Below are positions 44,166 through 52,800 of a DNA stretch of 64,000 nucleotides, in pieces. Where the stretch lies: NCBI RefSeq assembly GCF_048751585.1, contig NZ_JAZHOB010000001.1, forward strand, positions 434,001-498,000, written 5' to 3'. Under the pieces are notes generated by a model that was given only the letters and a program-made list of their open reading frames with translations, was not told the DNA's origin and searched no databases. This DNA is from G025836975 sp048751585. GTDB taxonomy: Bacteria; Pseudomonadota; Gammaproteobacteria; Burkholderiales; Burkholderiaceae_B. The translations under genes and the position numbers were made by a program. Position 1 is the first letter of the stretch, and each line of letters opens with the position of its first letter.

Positions 44166-45392
44166 TTAGGCGACTTTGACCACCACCATGTGGTCGCGCC
44201 AGCTGTTGTTGATGTAACCGCGATTATTCTCACGGCGTGCTTCGGGCTGGGTATCGCCAGCCTCGTTGGTGGCCCGGCAGGCCAGTTCGTGCGTGCCGGC
44301 GGCCAGGTCGGCGCTAAAGACGAATTCACGCCAGGCGTATTTGCCCAGGTCGGGCCCGACGAACTCGGCCTTCTTCCAGTCTTTGCCGCCATTGACCGAG
44401 ACTTCGATGGACTTGGCCGCGGTCATCCCGCCCATGGCGATACCGCTGATCTGCACACGCCCGGCCGGAACGGTTTGATCCGGGTCGGAGGGGAAGTTGA
44501 TCCAGGACTTGACCGGCAGTTCCCAAATGGAGTCCTGGCTGGGGCTGGGTTTCTCGCCCACCGGCGTCCATCGATAGCTGGTTTGCTGTATTTTGGCCGG
44601 CGACTGCTCTTTGGTGAATGCCAGGTGTTTGATGTACTTGATGGAGTTCACGCCGGTATAGCCGGGCACGATGATGCGCAAAGGCCCGCCATGCGCCAGC
44701 GGCAGGGCTTGGCCATTCAGCTCCCATGCCAGGATGGCGTCTTCAATGGCTGAAATCGGCACCGATCGCTCGACCCGGATGGTGTTGGGATCCAGGCCTT
44801 GCGGAATGGGCTCGCCGCCCGTGCTGGTCATGTAGACCATGCCATCCGCCATGCCTCCTACCGCTTCCAACAGCGCCTTGACCGGCACGCCGGTAAAGAT
44901 GACGCAACCGGCGGCGCCGACGGTCCATTGGGTGCCGCTGGGCTTATGGGGAAACCAGGCCCGGCCGTTGCCCGAGCACTGCAAGACCATGGGCACGGCC
45001 GCCAACCCCAGGGTTTTAAGCTCTGCCACGGTGAAGCTGCGTGGCTTGGCAACGCCGCTGACTTCCAGCGTCCAGCTGTCGGGCTCTTTCATCATGCTGG
45101 CGTCGGTCGGCGGCGCCACATTGTTGCGGACGAACAGGCGATTGGTCGGTGTGATGACGCTGTTTCCAAAGGCCGTTCGCCGCGTTTCTATCGTGTTCGC
45201 GCTATGGACGATCATGCTGTCGGCATCTTTCCAACTGGCGTAGCCGGGCAAGGGCTTGGCGGCAGAGCCGCCCGCGCCGGGGTCCGCCGCACCGGTATCG
45301 GCGCGCGCCACGCCACCCAACCCCGCCATCGCGGCGATGCTGCCCGTTGATATCAGCATCTGGCGACGGCCTGCATTAGTCAGTTTTTCCAT
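44166..45392 (-). CDS. sorA: Sulfite:cytochrome c oxidoreductase molybdenum subunit (SorA-like)
   Basis: A 408-residue sulfite oxidase-family protein. A twin-arginine signal (NAGRRQMLISTGSIAAMAGL) indicates folded export with its cofactor. The molybdenum-ligating Cys is in VLQCSGNGRAWF (about residue 141), LAHGGPLRIIVPGYTGVNSIKYI is the central Mo-domain core, and the C-terminal dimer domain contains VSVNGGKDWKKAEF and HELACRATNEAGD. It oxidises sulfite to sulfate in the periplasm. AGGAGG precedes the ATG. Substrates other than sulfite are possible in this family. Confidence 0.9.
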   Translation of the reverse strand: MEKLTNAGRRQMLISTGSIAAMAGLGGVARADTGAADPGAGGSAAKPLPGYASWKDADSMIVHSANTIETRRTAFGNSVITPTNRLFVRNNVAPPTDASMMKEPDSWTLEVSGVAKPRSFTVAELKTLGLAAVPMVLQCSGNGRAWFPHKPSGTQWTVGAAGCVIFTGVPVKALLEAVGGMADGMVYMTSTGGEPIPQGLDPNTIRVERSVPISAIEDAILAWELNGQALPLAHGGPLRIIVPGYTGVNSIKYIKHLAFTKEQSPAKIQQTSYRWTPVGEKPSPSQDSIWELPVKSWINFPSDPDQTVPAGRVQISGIAMGGMTAAKSIEVSVNGGKDWKKAEFVGPDLGKYAWREFVFSADLAAGTHELACRATNEAGDTQPEARRENNRGYINNSWRDHMVVVKVA

Positions 45393-45579
45393 ATCGTCCT
45401 CCTGGTCGGTCGGCTTTATATCTGTGAGTCATATGTTTATATGCAGCTTATATCATAGTACAAAGAAGCAGAGATCGGCCAAATGGGCGATCCGCGCGCT
45501 AAAGCGATAAGAAATATAAGAAATGCCGCTTTATAAGCAGATATTGGAAGCTGTACAGCCTGGTACCGCCGAAGCGAAA

Positions 45580-45987
45580 TTACCGGCCGGCTTCGACATG
45601 GCGAGCGAAGCTGTTCAGGATGGCCTGCCACCCCTCGCGCTGTTGTTCGATCGAATGGGATGGCTCGCTATCGAAGGTTACGCGCACGTTGACCCCCTTC
45701 GGGCTATCGTCAAATTCCACCAGGGCTGTGCGATCGCCGAAGGAATACTCGATAAGCTTATGCTCCACGATATTCTTATACGTGCCAGCGAAATCAAACC
45801 CCATGCTGCCGTCCTTTGCCTCCATTCGAGAAGAAAAAGCACCACCGACACGCAAGTCCACGTCGGCCGCGGTGGTATGCCAGTCGTCGGATGCGGCATT
45901 CCATTGTTTGATGTCTTCGGGTGTCGTATACGCGCGCCACACTTTCTCGATGGGTGCGGCCACGGTGGTTTCAGCGGAAATTTTCAT
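45580..45987 (-). CDS. SRPBCC / AHSA1-domain protein
   Basis: A 135-residue protein starting MKISAETTVAAPIEKVWRAYTTPEDIKQWN, the signature opening of AHSA1/START-like (SRPBCC) domains, with DLRVGGAFSSRMEAKDG and EGWQAILNSFARHVEAG closing the fold. These proteins bind hydrophobic ligands or act as small enzymes or cofactors; no function can be assigned. Monocistronic, 187 bp upstream of sorA on the same strand. GGAGA lies before its ATG. Confidence 0.88.
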   Translation of the reverse strand: MKISAETTVAAPIEKVWRAYTTPEDIKQWNAASDDWHTTAADVDLRVGGAFSSRMEAKDGSMGFDFAGTYKNIVEHKLIEYSFGDRTALVEFDDSPKGVNVRVTFDSEPSHSIEQQREGWQAILNSFARHVEAGR

Positions 45988-46099
45988 GCTGCGTCTCCTT
46001 GTCGATTGAAGGAATCGGGGGCACTCAGCCGCTGCCGAGGTGGCCGCTTACCGACCGTTTCAAGCGCATTCTGCCATAGGGAAAATCGCGAAAGCAATA

Positions 46100-46666
46100 T
46101 CAAACCGTATCCGGGTGTGTCGCATCCGTCCTACGCCAAAAGGGCAGCATACCCCGCAGCGTGCTGTCGCGGACCACGAAGTGGTGCACCAACGCAATGG
46201 CGGCATGGGCGCCTGCCAGGTACATCAGTACATTGCCCAGGGTCCCGTGGAGTTCTTCAAGCTCTTTTGAAAATTCGTTGTCCGGCATCGGTACATGCGG
46301 TAGCGCAATACCCAGAAAATCCCAGCCGCTGGGAGACCATAAGCGGTTGGCAATGCCAAGCAGCGGCACAGCTATCAGCAGGAGATACAGCACAAATTGC
46401 ACCAACCGGGCCAGCCATGCCTGCCATGACGGAGGCGGCGGCACAATCGAGGGACTCTTGCCGCGCCAACGTGTCACCAACCGCGGCAACATCACCAATA
46501 TGATGGCTATGCCGAACTGGATATGAGCCCATTTGAATGCCGAACGCATGGCTGATCCCTTAGGCGACCAGCCATGCGCATAAATCAACATAAGCGCCAT
46601 GGCGACAAAAAGAAAGACAAGCCAGTGGTACCGGCGAGCCCACAGCGAATAGCGTGTATCGTTCAT
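46100..46666 (-). CDS. Cytochrome b561 family protein
   Basis: A 188-residue four-helix membrane cytochrome b. Candidate heme-ligating histidines are in RRYHWLVFLF (helix 1), FKWAHIQFG (helix 2) and LHGTLGNVLMYLAGAHAAIALVHHF (helices 3-4). It resembles E. coli CybB, which oxidises ubiquinol and can quench superoxide. Whether it works with the nearby sulfite dehydrogenase is unknown; it has its own upstream spacer and does not share its operon. Confidence 0.88.
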   Translation of the reverse strand: MNDTRYSLWARRYHWLVFLFVAMALMLIYAHGWSPKGSAMRSAFKWAHIQFGIAIILVMLPRLVTRWRGKSPSIVPPPPSWQAWLARLVQFVLYLLLIAVPLLGIANRLWSPSGWDFLGIALPHVPMPDNEFSKELEELHGTLGNVLMYLAGAHAAIALVHHFVVRDSTLRGMLPFWRRTDATHPDTV

Positions 46667-46766
46667 AACGCCCTTAATGGCCGCATTGAAAACATGGTGG
46701 AAGCGTCAAGAAACGCGAGCCTCATTTTACCTGGAAGCGGCCGTTTGGCGCCTGAAATCGTTACGG

Positions 46767-47534
46767 TCAGGCGGCAAATCCGCCATCGATCAGCAGGCTT
46801 GCACCAGTGACCATGCCTGCTTCAGGCCCCGCCAGGTAGGCCACCATTCCGGCAATTTCCTCTGGCCGCGCATGACGCTCCAGGGCCATCAAGCCGTGCA
46901 TGGCGCCGGCCATGGGCCCGTCCGCGGGATTCATGTCCGTGGCGGTGGGACCCGGCTGCACATTATTGACGGTAATGCCGCGCGGACCCAGATCGCGGGC
47001 AAGACCGCGAGTCAGGCCCGCAACGGCCGCTTTGCTCATGGCGTAGACGGCGCCTCCCGCCCACGGCATGCGATCCGCGTTGGTGCTGCCTATCGTCACG
47101 ATCCGCCCGCCTTCGCCCATATGGCGCGCGGCCGCCTGCACGCCGACGAACACAGCACGCACGTTTACCGATAAGCTGCGGTCAAGATCCTCGAGCTTGA
47201 ACGCGTCCAGCTCGCCCATTATTCCCACGCCGGCATTGTTGACCAGCACATCGAGGCGCCCGAACGTGGCCGCCGCCTTATCGATGGCGGCGGTAAGCGC
47301 CGCGGCATCGCTACTGTCCACCTGTAGCGCCAGGGCGCGCCCGCCCGCCGCTTCGATGTCGGCGGCAATCGCATCGGCGCCAGTGCGCGAGGCGGCATAG
47401 GTGAAGACCACCGCCGCACCGTCGCTGGCCAGGCGCCGCACGATGGCCGCGCCGATGCCGCGCGTACCGCCGGTGACGAACGCGACTTTTCCGGAAAGCG
47501 GAAGTGAAACAGGGTTGCTTGCGTTGATGACCAT
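46767..47534 (-). CDS. SDR-family oxidoreductase
   Basis: A 255-residue classical short-chain dehydrogenase. VTGGTRGIGAAIVRRL binds the cofactor, LVNNAGVGIMG the structural NNAG, TIGSTNADRMP carries the catalytic Ser, and VYAMSKAAVAGLTRGLA the YxxxK. The C-terminal YLAGPEAGMVTGASLLIDGGF is typical of FabG-like 3-ketoacyl/alcohol dehydrogenases. The substrate is unknown. It is divergent from, and presumably regulated by, the LysR gene at 47636. Confidence 0.9.
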   Translation of the reverse strand: MVINASNPVSLPLSGKVAFVTGGTRGIGAAIVRRLASDGAAVVFTYAASRTGADAIAADIEAAGGRALALQVDSSDAAALTAAIDKAAATFGRLDVLVNNAGVGIMGELDAFKLEDLDRSLSVNVRAVFVGVQAAARHMGEGGRIVTIGSTNADRMPWAGGAVYAMSKAAVAGLTRGLARDLGPRGITVNNVQPGPTATDMNPADGPMAGAMHGLMALERHARPEEIAGMVAYLAGPEAGMVTGASLLIDGGFAA

Positions 47535-47546
47535 GATGAAAAACTC

Positions 47547-47603
47547 CTTGATATTAAGACCAGCTAAAGGACACGTGTCGTGTTCAGTAGTGCTAGTATC
47601 AAG
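47547..47603. promoter_or_regulatory. Candidate operator between SDR and LysR genes
   Basis: The 101-bp divergent spacer holds a perfect 10-bp palindrome GACACGTGTC (47570-47579). It is flanked by an inverted pair CTTGATA (47547-47553) / TATCAAG (47597-47603). Divergent LysR regulators commonly bind dyads in such spacers; assignment to this LysR is inference. Confidence 0.4.
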
Positions 47604-47635
47604 AATCCCACCTTCATCCGGTAGTCATTAAGCGG

Positions 47636-48619
47636 ATGGAAAACATTCAACCATCAGTTGAAAATACCATGCAGCCACTTAGCCACCTGGAATGCTTCGT
47701 CAAGTCCGCCGAGAAAGGCAGCTTTTCTGCGGCGGCGCGCGTGCTGGCCATTACACCCGCCGCCGTCAGTAAGAATGTGGCCAGGCTGGAAGCCTCGCTG
47801 GGGGTGCGCCTGTTCCAGCGCAGTACCCGCAAGCTCATGCTTACCGAAGGCGGCGAGCATTTCCTGCAACAGATCAGTTCCGCGCTGACCACCCTTTCAG
47901 ACGCGGTAAGCCATGTCTCCGAACAAGACAGGCAACCGGCCGGCATCTTGCGCGTCAGCATGGGCCAGGCTTTCGGACGCGGTTATATGGTTCCGTTGCT
48001 GGACGAGTTCCTGCAACGTTATCCGGCCATCATGCCCGATTGGCGTTTCGAGAACCGCCAGGTCGACCTGATCGGCGAAGGGTTCGATGCCGGCATAGGC
48101 GGAGGACTGGATCTGAAGCCCGGCATGGTGGCGCGCGAGCTGGGCCGCATCCATATCGTGGCGGTGGCCTCCGCCTCTTATATGGCGGGCAGGCAAAAGC
48201 CTAGCAACCCGTCCGACCTTTCCGCGTTTGACGGCATCGTGCGGCGCGCCAACCACACTGGCCGCATCAATCAATATTCCCTGCGCAACGCGGCTGGCGA
48301 CGCCGCAACGGCAGACCTGCGGCCCCGCATCATTTTCGATGATCCCGAAGCCATGTGCCAAGCGGCCATGATGGGGCTAGGCGTAGCGCTGCTGCCCATG
48401 CCCTTCGCCGTGCCCTGGCTGCAAAACGGCGCATTGGTACGAGTATTGCCTGGCTGGTCGGCGGACATCGGGCCGGTGTCCTTGTACTACCCGGCGAAGA
48501 AGCTGCTTCCCGCCCGAACGAGAGTATTTGTCGATTTTGTCGTCGAGCAGTTCCGCGAGCGCGGTTTTGCCCGCCTGATCCAGAGCGACGGCAGCCGCGC
48601 CACGCTTAACCCAACGTAG
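47636..48619 (+). CDS. LysR-family transcriptional regulator
   Basis: A 327-residue LysR regulator. The N-terminal winged helix-turn-helix is LECFVKSAEKGSFSAAARVLAITPAAVSKNVARLEASLGVRLFQRSTR; the C-terminal half is a periplasmic-binding-protein-like effector domain. Its length fits the family. Two ATGs are possible (47636 and 47669); neither has a strong ribosome site. It is divergent from the SDR gene and overlaps the convergent ABC gene by 14 bp at its 3' end. Confidence 0.92.
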   Translation: MENIQPSVENTMQPLSHLECFVKSAEKGSFSAAARVLAITPAAVSKNVARLEASLGVRLFQRSTRKLMLTEGGEHFLQQISSALTTLSDAVSHVSEQDRQPAGILRVSMGQAFGRGYMVPLLDEFLQRYPAIMPDWRFENRQVDLIGEGFDAGIGGGLDLKPGMVARELGRIHIVAVASASYMAGRQKPSNPSDLSAFDGIVRRANHTGRINQYSLRNAAGDAATADLRPRIIFDDPEAMCQAAMMGLGVALLPMPFAVPWLQNGALVRVLPGWSADIGPVSLYYPAKKLLPARTRVFVDFVVEQFRERGFARLIQSDGSRATLNPT

Positions 48620-49220
48620 CAACATCGACTGCGCGTGCTCCGCAAGCCTGCACCAGTTCGGGGTCGTGGCTGGCGAACAGTACGACGCGATCCCGGGACC
48701 AGATTTGAAACTGTTCGGCCAGGACGGCGCGAGCCCGCGCGTCCAGCCCGCTGCTGGGGCCGTCCGCAATAACAACGGCCGGTCCGCCCAGGGCGGCAGC
48801 CGTCAAGAAAACCTTGCGCCGCGTGCCCGTCGACATCTGCTCGAAACGCTTGTCCAGATGCGGCTCCAGCCCCAGCCGGTATGCCAGGTCCAGCACAGCA
48901 TCATCCAGGAACGTGTTCTTTTCCGAGGCGGCTTGCTCCAGCAAGCCTCGCCCCGTCTGCGAGGGAAACGCCAAGCAATTGTCGGGCACATAGGCCAGGC
49001 GGGCTTTGGCTTGCAGCGGCGCCTGGGTCAAGGAATGCCCGTCTACCCAGACATCTCCCGCATCCGGTGCGATAACGCCCGCGATGATGCCCAGCAAGCT
49101 GGATTTTCCGGTGCTGTCTTCCTCGCATAGCGCCACGCATCCAGGCGGGAAGGTATGAGTCAGCCCCTGGAATACAAGATGGTCGCCATAGCGCTTGCTG
49201 AGATTGTCGATGCGTAGCAT
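48606..49220 (-). CDS. Orphan ABC-type ATP-binding protein with degenerate catalytic motifs
   Basis: About 204 residues (MLRIDNLSKRYGDHLVF...). The Walker A region reads EEDSTGKSSLL, with two canonical glycines changed but Lys-Ser kept. Walker B reads AVVIADGPSSGLD, with Gly where the catalytic Glu should be. The signature reads MSTGTRRK. The D-loop and switch His (FASHDPE) are normal. No permease or binding protein is adjacent. It may be an inactive regulator, an unusual bacitracin/exporter-type subunit or a decaying gene. A longer start at 49238 is possible. Confidence 0.7.
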   Translation of the reverse strand: MLRIDNLSKRYGDHLVFQGLTHTFPPGCVALCEEDSTGKSSLLGIIAGVIAPDAGDVWVDGHSLTQAPLQAKARLAYVPDNCLAFPSQTGRGLLEQAASEKNTFLDDAVLDLAYRLGLEPHLDKRFEQMSTGTRRKVFLTAAALGGPAVVIADGPSSGLDARARAVLAEQFQIWSRDRVVLFASHDPELVQACGARAVDVATLG

Positions 49221-49275
49221 GCCGGGAAGTTTACGCATGAATGCAGCGCATGGCTAGACACTATCGAGCACGAAT

Positions 49276-50457
49276 TCAGCGATCCAACGCCGGAGCGCCT
49301 CCGACAGAGAGGTGAAGCTCCGCGCGATATCGAACCGCATTGGCGAGGTCAGCGATCGGCGCCAACACCCCCCGATCGAAGGTCTTATGCACCTTGCCGG
49401 CGAGCAATCTTGCCGGCCAGTCGGCATGCGTTAGCGCACCACGGCCCAGGGAAACGAAGTCCGCCTCCTTCCTTGCCACCACCCCGTTGGCCTGCGTCGC
49501 ATCATGCAGCGAACCATTCGCCAGCACCGGCACCGCAACGTGCCGCCGCGCCAACGCCGCAAGACTTGGGCCGTGCTCACCGAACGCGGGACGCCAGGCC
49601 TCGAACTCGGTCGTGTGAAGGTAGTCGATGGGCAGCGCACCGAGTGTGCCGAAGATCTGCGCCGCATCGGCCTCCCCTCCTTCCCATTTATGCATGAAGT
49701 CGTTGACCTTGCCTTGCGAGGTGCGCACACCCACCACAAAGCGCTCAGTCGTCGATCGCCGGACGGCCTGGATGACGTCCTCCGTCAAGCGCAGACGGTT
49801 GGCCAGACTGCCGCCGTAGCCGTCCTCGCGCAGATTGGTGTGGGCTGTGAGAAACTGGTCCAGCAGATATCCGTTGGCGCCGTGTACCTCGACGCCGTCA
49901 AATCCGGCCTCCTGCGCTCTGCGCGCCGCTTGTGCGAAGCCTTCGACCGCCTCGAAGATGTCATCGGCTGACATCGCTTCGGGCATCCGGTAAGGCCCTT
50001 CACCCCGATAAAAAGCCAACTGCTGCCCCTTGGGTAACACGGCCGAGGGGCCCTTTGTTGTGATGCGATGGGGATTCCCCTGCGACAGCGCTCCCGCGTG
50101 CATCAATTGCGCGACGATGCGGCCGCCATGCGCATGCACACGGTCTACCACGGTCCGCCACGCATCGCGCTGTGCGTCGTCGGCCAGGCCTGGCTGGAAG
50201 AGGTAGCCCTGCGCGTAGGCCTTGTCCGTATAAAGACCTTCAGTGATCACCAGACCGAAGCCGCCGGCTGCGAAGGTTTCATAGTAGTCGGCCATCTGCT
50301 TCGTGGCGTGGCCATCCGCCGTGGCGCTGACCCGGGTCATCGGTGCGACGGCGAGACGGTTGGACAAGCTCAGTCCACTTCCCACCCGCAGCGGCGTGAA
50401 CAATTCAGCGTGCGCCGTCTGCGCATCGCCTTTCGGACGATTTACGAGCGTGGTCAT
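49276..50457 (-). CDS. NADH:flavin oxidoreductase (old yellow enzyme family)
   Basis: A 393-residue TIM-barrel flavoprotein. LFTPLRVGSGLSLSNRLAVAPMTR begins it, AQLMHAGALSQGNPH and GFDGVEVHGANGYLLDQFLTAHTNLREDGYGGSLANRLR are the family core, and LANGSLHDATQANGVVARKEADFVSLGRGALTHADWP binds FMN phosphate. It reduces activated alkenes or xenobiotics with NAD(P)H. It follows the RidA-like gene directly (1-bp gap), so the two form an operon under the divergent LysR. Confidence 0.92.
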   Translation of the reverse strand: MTTLVNRPKGDAQTAHAELFTPLRVGSGLSLSNRLAVAPMTRVSATADGHATKQMADYYETFAAGGFGLVITEGLYTDKAYAQGYLFQPGLADDAQRDAWRTVVDRVHAHGGRIVAQLMHAGALSQGNPHRITTKGPSAVLPKGQQLAFYRGEGPYRMPEAMSADDIFEAVEGFAQAARRAQEAGFDGVEVHGANGYLLDQFLTAHTNLREDGYGGSLANRLRLTEDVIQAVRRSTTERFVVGVRTSQGKVNDFMHKWEGGEADAAQIFGTLGALPIDYLHTTEFEAWRPAFGEHGPSLAALARRHVAVPVLANGSLHDATQANGVVARKEADFVSLGRGALTHADWPARLLAGKVHKTFDRGVLAPIADLANAVRYRAELHLSVGGAPALDR

Positions 50458-50458
50458 G

Positions 50459-50854
50459 TCAGCGGTCCTCCGGCTGGCGTATGGCCGCGATTGCCTCGAT
50501 CTCGATCATGGCGGCGGGGTCGTAGAGCGCCTTGACCTCGGCGATCGTGTCGGCCGGATAGGGCGCCGAAAAGAAGCGACGGCGCAACGCCACCACGTCC
50601 TCGAAATGCCCCATGTCTGTAACGAAGATCGTGACCTTGATCACGTCCTTCAAACTGGAGCCGCCGGCTTCCAGCGCGCGGCGCAAATTGAAGAAGGCCT
50701 GCTCGCCTTGAGCAAGAAAGCCGCCCGCGACGATTTTCCCGTCGTCGGCAGCGCCCGCTTGGCCAGAGATGAAGAGCAAGTTTCCGAACTGGATGCCCTG
50801 CGAGAGCAGGAAGGGAGCGTAGTTGTCGGGCTCGGTCGTGACACGTTTCAGCAT
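50459..50854 (-). CDS. RidA/YjgF-family protein
   Basis: A 131-residue Rid-family protein. GNLLFISGQAGAADDGKIVAGGFLAQGEQAFFNLRRALEAGGSSLKDVIKVTIFVTD is characteristic. The usual RidA deaminase Arg near the end reads EIEAIAAIR, consistent with the imine-hydrolysing or other Rid subfamilies, though activity is untested. It is first in the RidA-old yellow enzyme operon, divergent from the LysR gene at 50990; the pairing suggests detoxification of a nitrogen-containing or enone compound. Confidence 0.9.
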   Translation of the reverse strand: MLKRVTTEPDNYAPFLLSQGIQFGNLLFISGQAGAADDGKIVAGGFLAQGEQAFFNLRRALEAGGSSLKDVIKVTIFVTDMGHFEDVVALRRRFFSAPYPADTIAEVKALYDPAAMIEIEAIAAIRQPEDR

Positions 50855-50895
50855 GGTGCGAATCCTTTCATTTGTGCTTGGCCAGAAAGTTCAGG

Positions 50896-50961
50896 TATGG
50901 ATGGCCGATCCATACTGTTACTTTAGGAGCTGGCACCCCTTGCGACAAAGGTTCATTTGTC
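50896..50961. promoter_or_regulatory. Candidate LysR-type operator with two inverted repeats
   Basis: The 135-bp RidA-LysR spacer contains TATGGAT-GGCCG-ATCCATA (50896-50914) and GACAAA-GGTTCA-TTTGTC (50944-50961), both perfect inverted repeats. Their position between divergent promoters fits regulation by the LysR product; which genes use which site is unknown. Confidence 0.45.
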
Positions 50962-50989
50962 AGGTATAAGATGAAATAATCTCACTCAT

Positions 50990-51937
50990 ATGCCCAAGCC
51001 ACCCATGCAACGTCGATCTCTTCCGCTCTCCGCGCTTCGCGCGTTCGAAGCCGCCGCGCGCCTGGGCAGCTTCAAGGCCGCCGCCGAGGAATTGGCTGTT
51101 ACGCCGACCGCCGTCAGCCACCAGATCCGGGCGCTGGAAGCGCAGACGGGGCTTGCGCTGTTCGATCGCCAGGTGCGCAAGGTGTCGCTGACCGATGCAG
51201 GGGCGCAGCTCTACCCAGTGCTGCGTGACGGATTTGATGCGTTCGAGGCGACGCTGGCACGGTTGACGCAACAGCGAACGCGGGCTCAGGTAAGCATCTC
51301 CGCGACGAATGCATTCACCGTGAAATGGCTGGTACCGCGCATGGCCGATTTCCGGCGCAGGCATCCCGACATTGACTTGCAGTTGCAGGCGAGCGACGAC
51401 CTTGTCGACCTGCGATCGACGGCGGTCGACCTTGCGATCCGCTATGGCCGTGGGCCGTATCCTGGTCTTGCGATCGAACCGCTGTTCACCGACCGGTTCG
51501 CACCCGTGGCAAATCCGCGTCTGGGCGTCGTATCGCCCGAAGATCTGGCTCGCGTGCCATTGATCCGTTTCGACTGGAAGCGACCTCAGCCAGAGAACCC
51601 GACCTGGGAGCGCTGGTTCACGGTCGCACAGCGGCGCCAACCGCCACAAGCGGGCCAGCTACGCTTTTCCGACGAGGGACACGCCATACAGGCGGCCGTC
51701 GCCGGCCATGGCATCGCGCTGGTCAGCCTGGCGTTGATCGCCGACGAACTGGAAGCCGGCCATCTCGTGCAACCATTCGGCCCCGCGATCGACGGACACA
51801 CCTATCACCTGGCCATGCACGCCGACCGGCCGTCCTCGGCGCCAGTTCAGGCGGTGGCGCACTGGCTGCGCACACAGGCAGCGCGACGGGAGCTTCACCT
51901 GCTCGATGCCCGAACAGATGAGGTCAGATTTTCCTAA
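50990..51937 (+). CDS. LysR-family transcriptional regulator (GcvA-like)
   Basis: A 315-residue regulator of the GcvA/LysR subgroup: LPLSALRAFEAAARLGSFKAAAEELAVTPTAVSHQIRALEAQTGLALFDRQVRKV is the DNA-binding start, and VKWLVPRMADFRRRHPDIDLQL begins the effector domain. It is divergent from RidA/old yellow enzyme and likely controls them. Its end overlaps the convergent LysR gene by 14 bp. Confidence 0.92.
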   Translation: MPKPPMQRRSLPLSALRAFEAAARLGSFKAAAEELAVTPTAVSHQIRALEAQTGLALFDRQVRKVSLTDAGAQLYPVLRDGFDAFEATLARLTQQRTRAQVSISATNAFTVKWLVPRMADFRRRHPDIDLQLQASDDLVDLRSTAVDLAIRYGRGPYPGLAIEPLFTDRFAPVANPRLGVVSPEDLARVPLIRFDWKRPQPENPTWERWFTVAQRRQPPQAGQLRFSDEGHAIQAAVAGHGIALVSLALIADELEAGHLVQPFGPAIDGHTYHLAMHADRPSSAPVQAVAHWLRTQAARRELHLLDARTDEVRFS

Positions 51938-52799
51938 GCTCCTCAAGTACGTGTTTCACCGCAATCTCCAGTGGGCCACTGTGGTGGGCAATCCCCATGG
52001 GACGCCATAGGGGCGGATCCAGATGCAGCGTCTTGAGCCGTTTGTCTATTTGAGGGTACAGCGTTTCGTACGAAAGCAGGGTTGCGCCATAACCGGCTCC
52101 CACCAGGCTTTTCGCTGAATCGTTGTAGTTGACCCTGATTTTTGCCTGGGGGCGAAGCCCGGATGCAGCGAACCATTCATTCGCGATTCTGGCAAGCTGG
52201 GTGCTGTCGTCGTTCAAGATCAACGGCTTGGTTGCAAGCCAATGAGCCGTTGCCTTTTCTGGGTGCTCCCAATGAGCCGGGATCAATGCAACGACAGGGT
52301 CTTTCCTCCACGGATGCACTTGAACTTCGGCCATTTGGCTCTGGGGAAGCGCCACGGCGGCGATGTCCAGCAGGCCCTTGGCCAATCGATCCATGGCCTC
52401 TCTCGAGTTAAGCACGGCTAACTCGACCTCTATGCCAGGGTGTTTCTGTGCAAGTCGATCGAGCGCTGTCGGCAACAAATAGGCAATGACCGGCGTTGCG
52501 GCACTCACACGCACACGCCCGGTTTTTCCTTCGGCATGTAGCTGGATAGCTTCCAGCATGGCATCGCTCTGATTCAAGAGCCGCTGCGCCCGTTCGACCA
52601 ACGCCGCCCCCACACCTGTGGGGGTGGCCTTTTTTCGCTTGCGCAGTAATAGCGGAACCCCAAGGCGCTCTTCGAGCTCGTTGATATGAAGGCTGATGGT
52701 GGGAGGCGCCAGATGCAGAACCCGCGCCGCCGCCACAAAAGACCCCTGCTCCACGATGGTGACCAGCGTCCTGAGGCGATCCAGATTGAGCTCACGCAT
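51924..52799 (-). CDS. LysR-family transcriptional regulator of the oxidase/TRAP cluster
   Basis: About 291 residues. LDRLRTLVTIVEQGSFVAAARVLHLAPPTISLHINELEERLGVPLLLRKRKKATPT is the helix-turn-helix; the rest is a LysR effector-binding domain. I place the start at 52799, where AGGAA lies 9 bp upstream, rather than the GTG at 52805. It is divergent from the FAD-linked oxidase gene at 52911, so it is the obvious regulator of the cluster at 52.9-60.7 kb. Confidence 0.9.
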   Translation of the reverse strand: MRELNLDRLRTLVTIVEQGSFVAAARVLHLAPPTISLHINELEERLGVPLLLRKRKKATPTGVGAALVERAQRLLNQSDAMLEAIQLHAEGKTGRVRVSAATPVIAYLLPTALDRLAQKHPGIEVELAVLNSREAMDRLAKGLLDIAAVALPQSQMAEVQVHPWRKDPVVALIPAHWEHPEKATAHWLATKPLILNDDSTQLARIANEWFAASGLRPQAKIRVNYNDSAKSLVGAGYGATLLSYETLYPQIDKRLKTLHLDPPLWRPMGIAHHSGPLEIAVKHVLEELRKI

Positions 52800-52800
52800 A

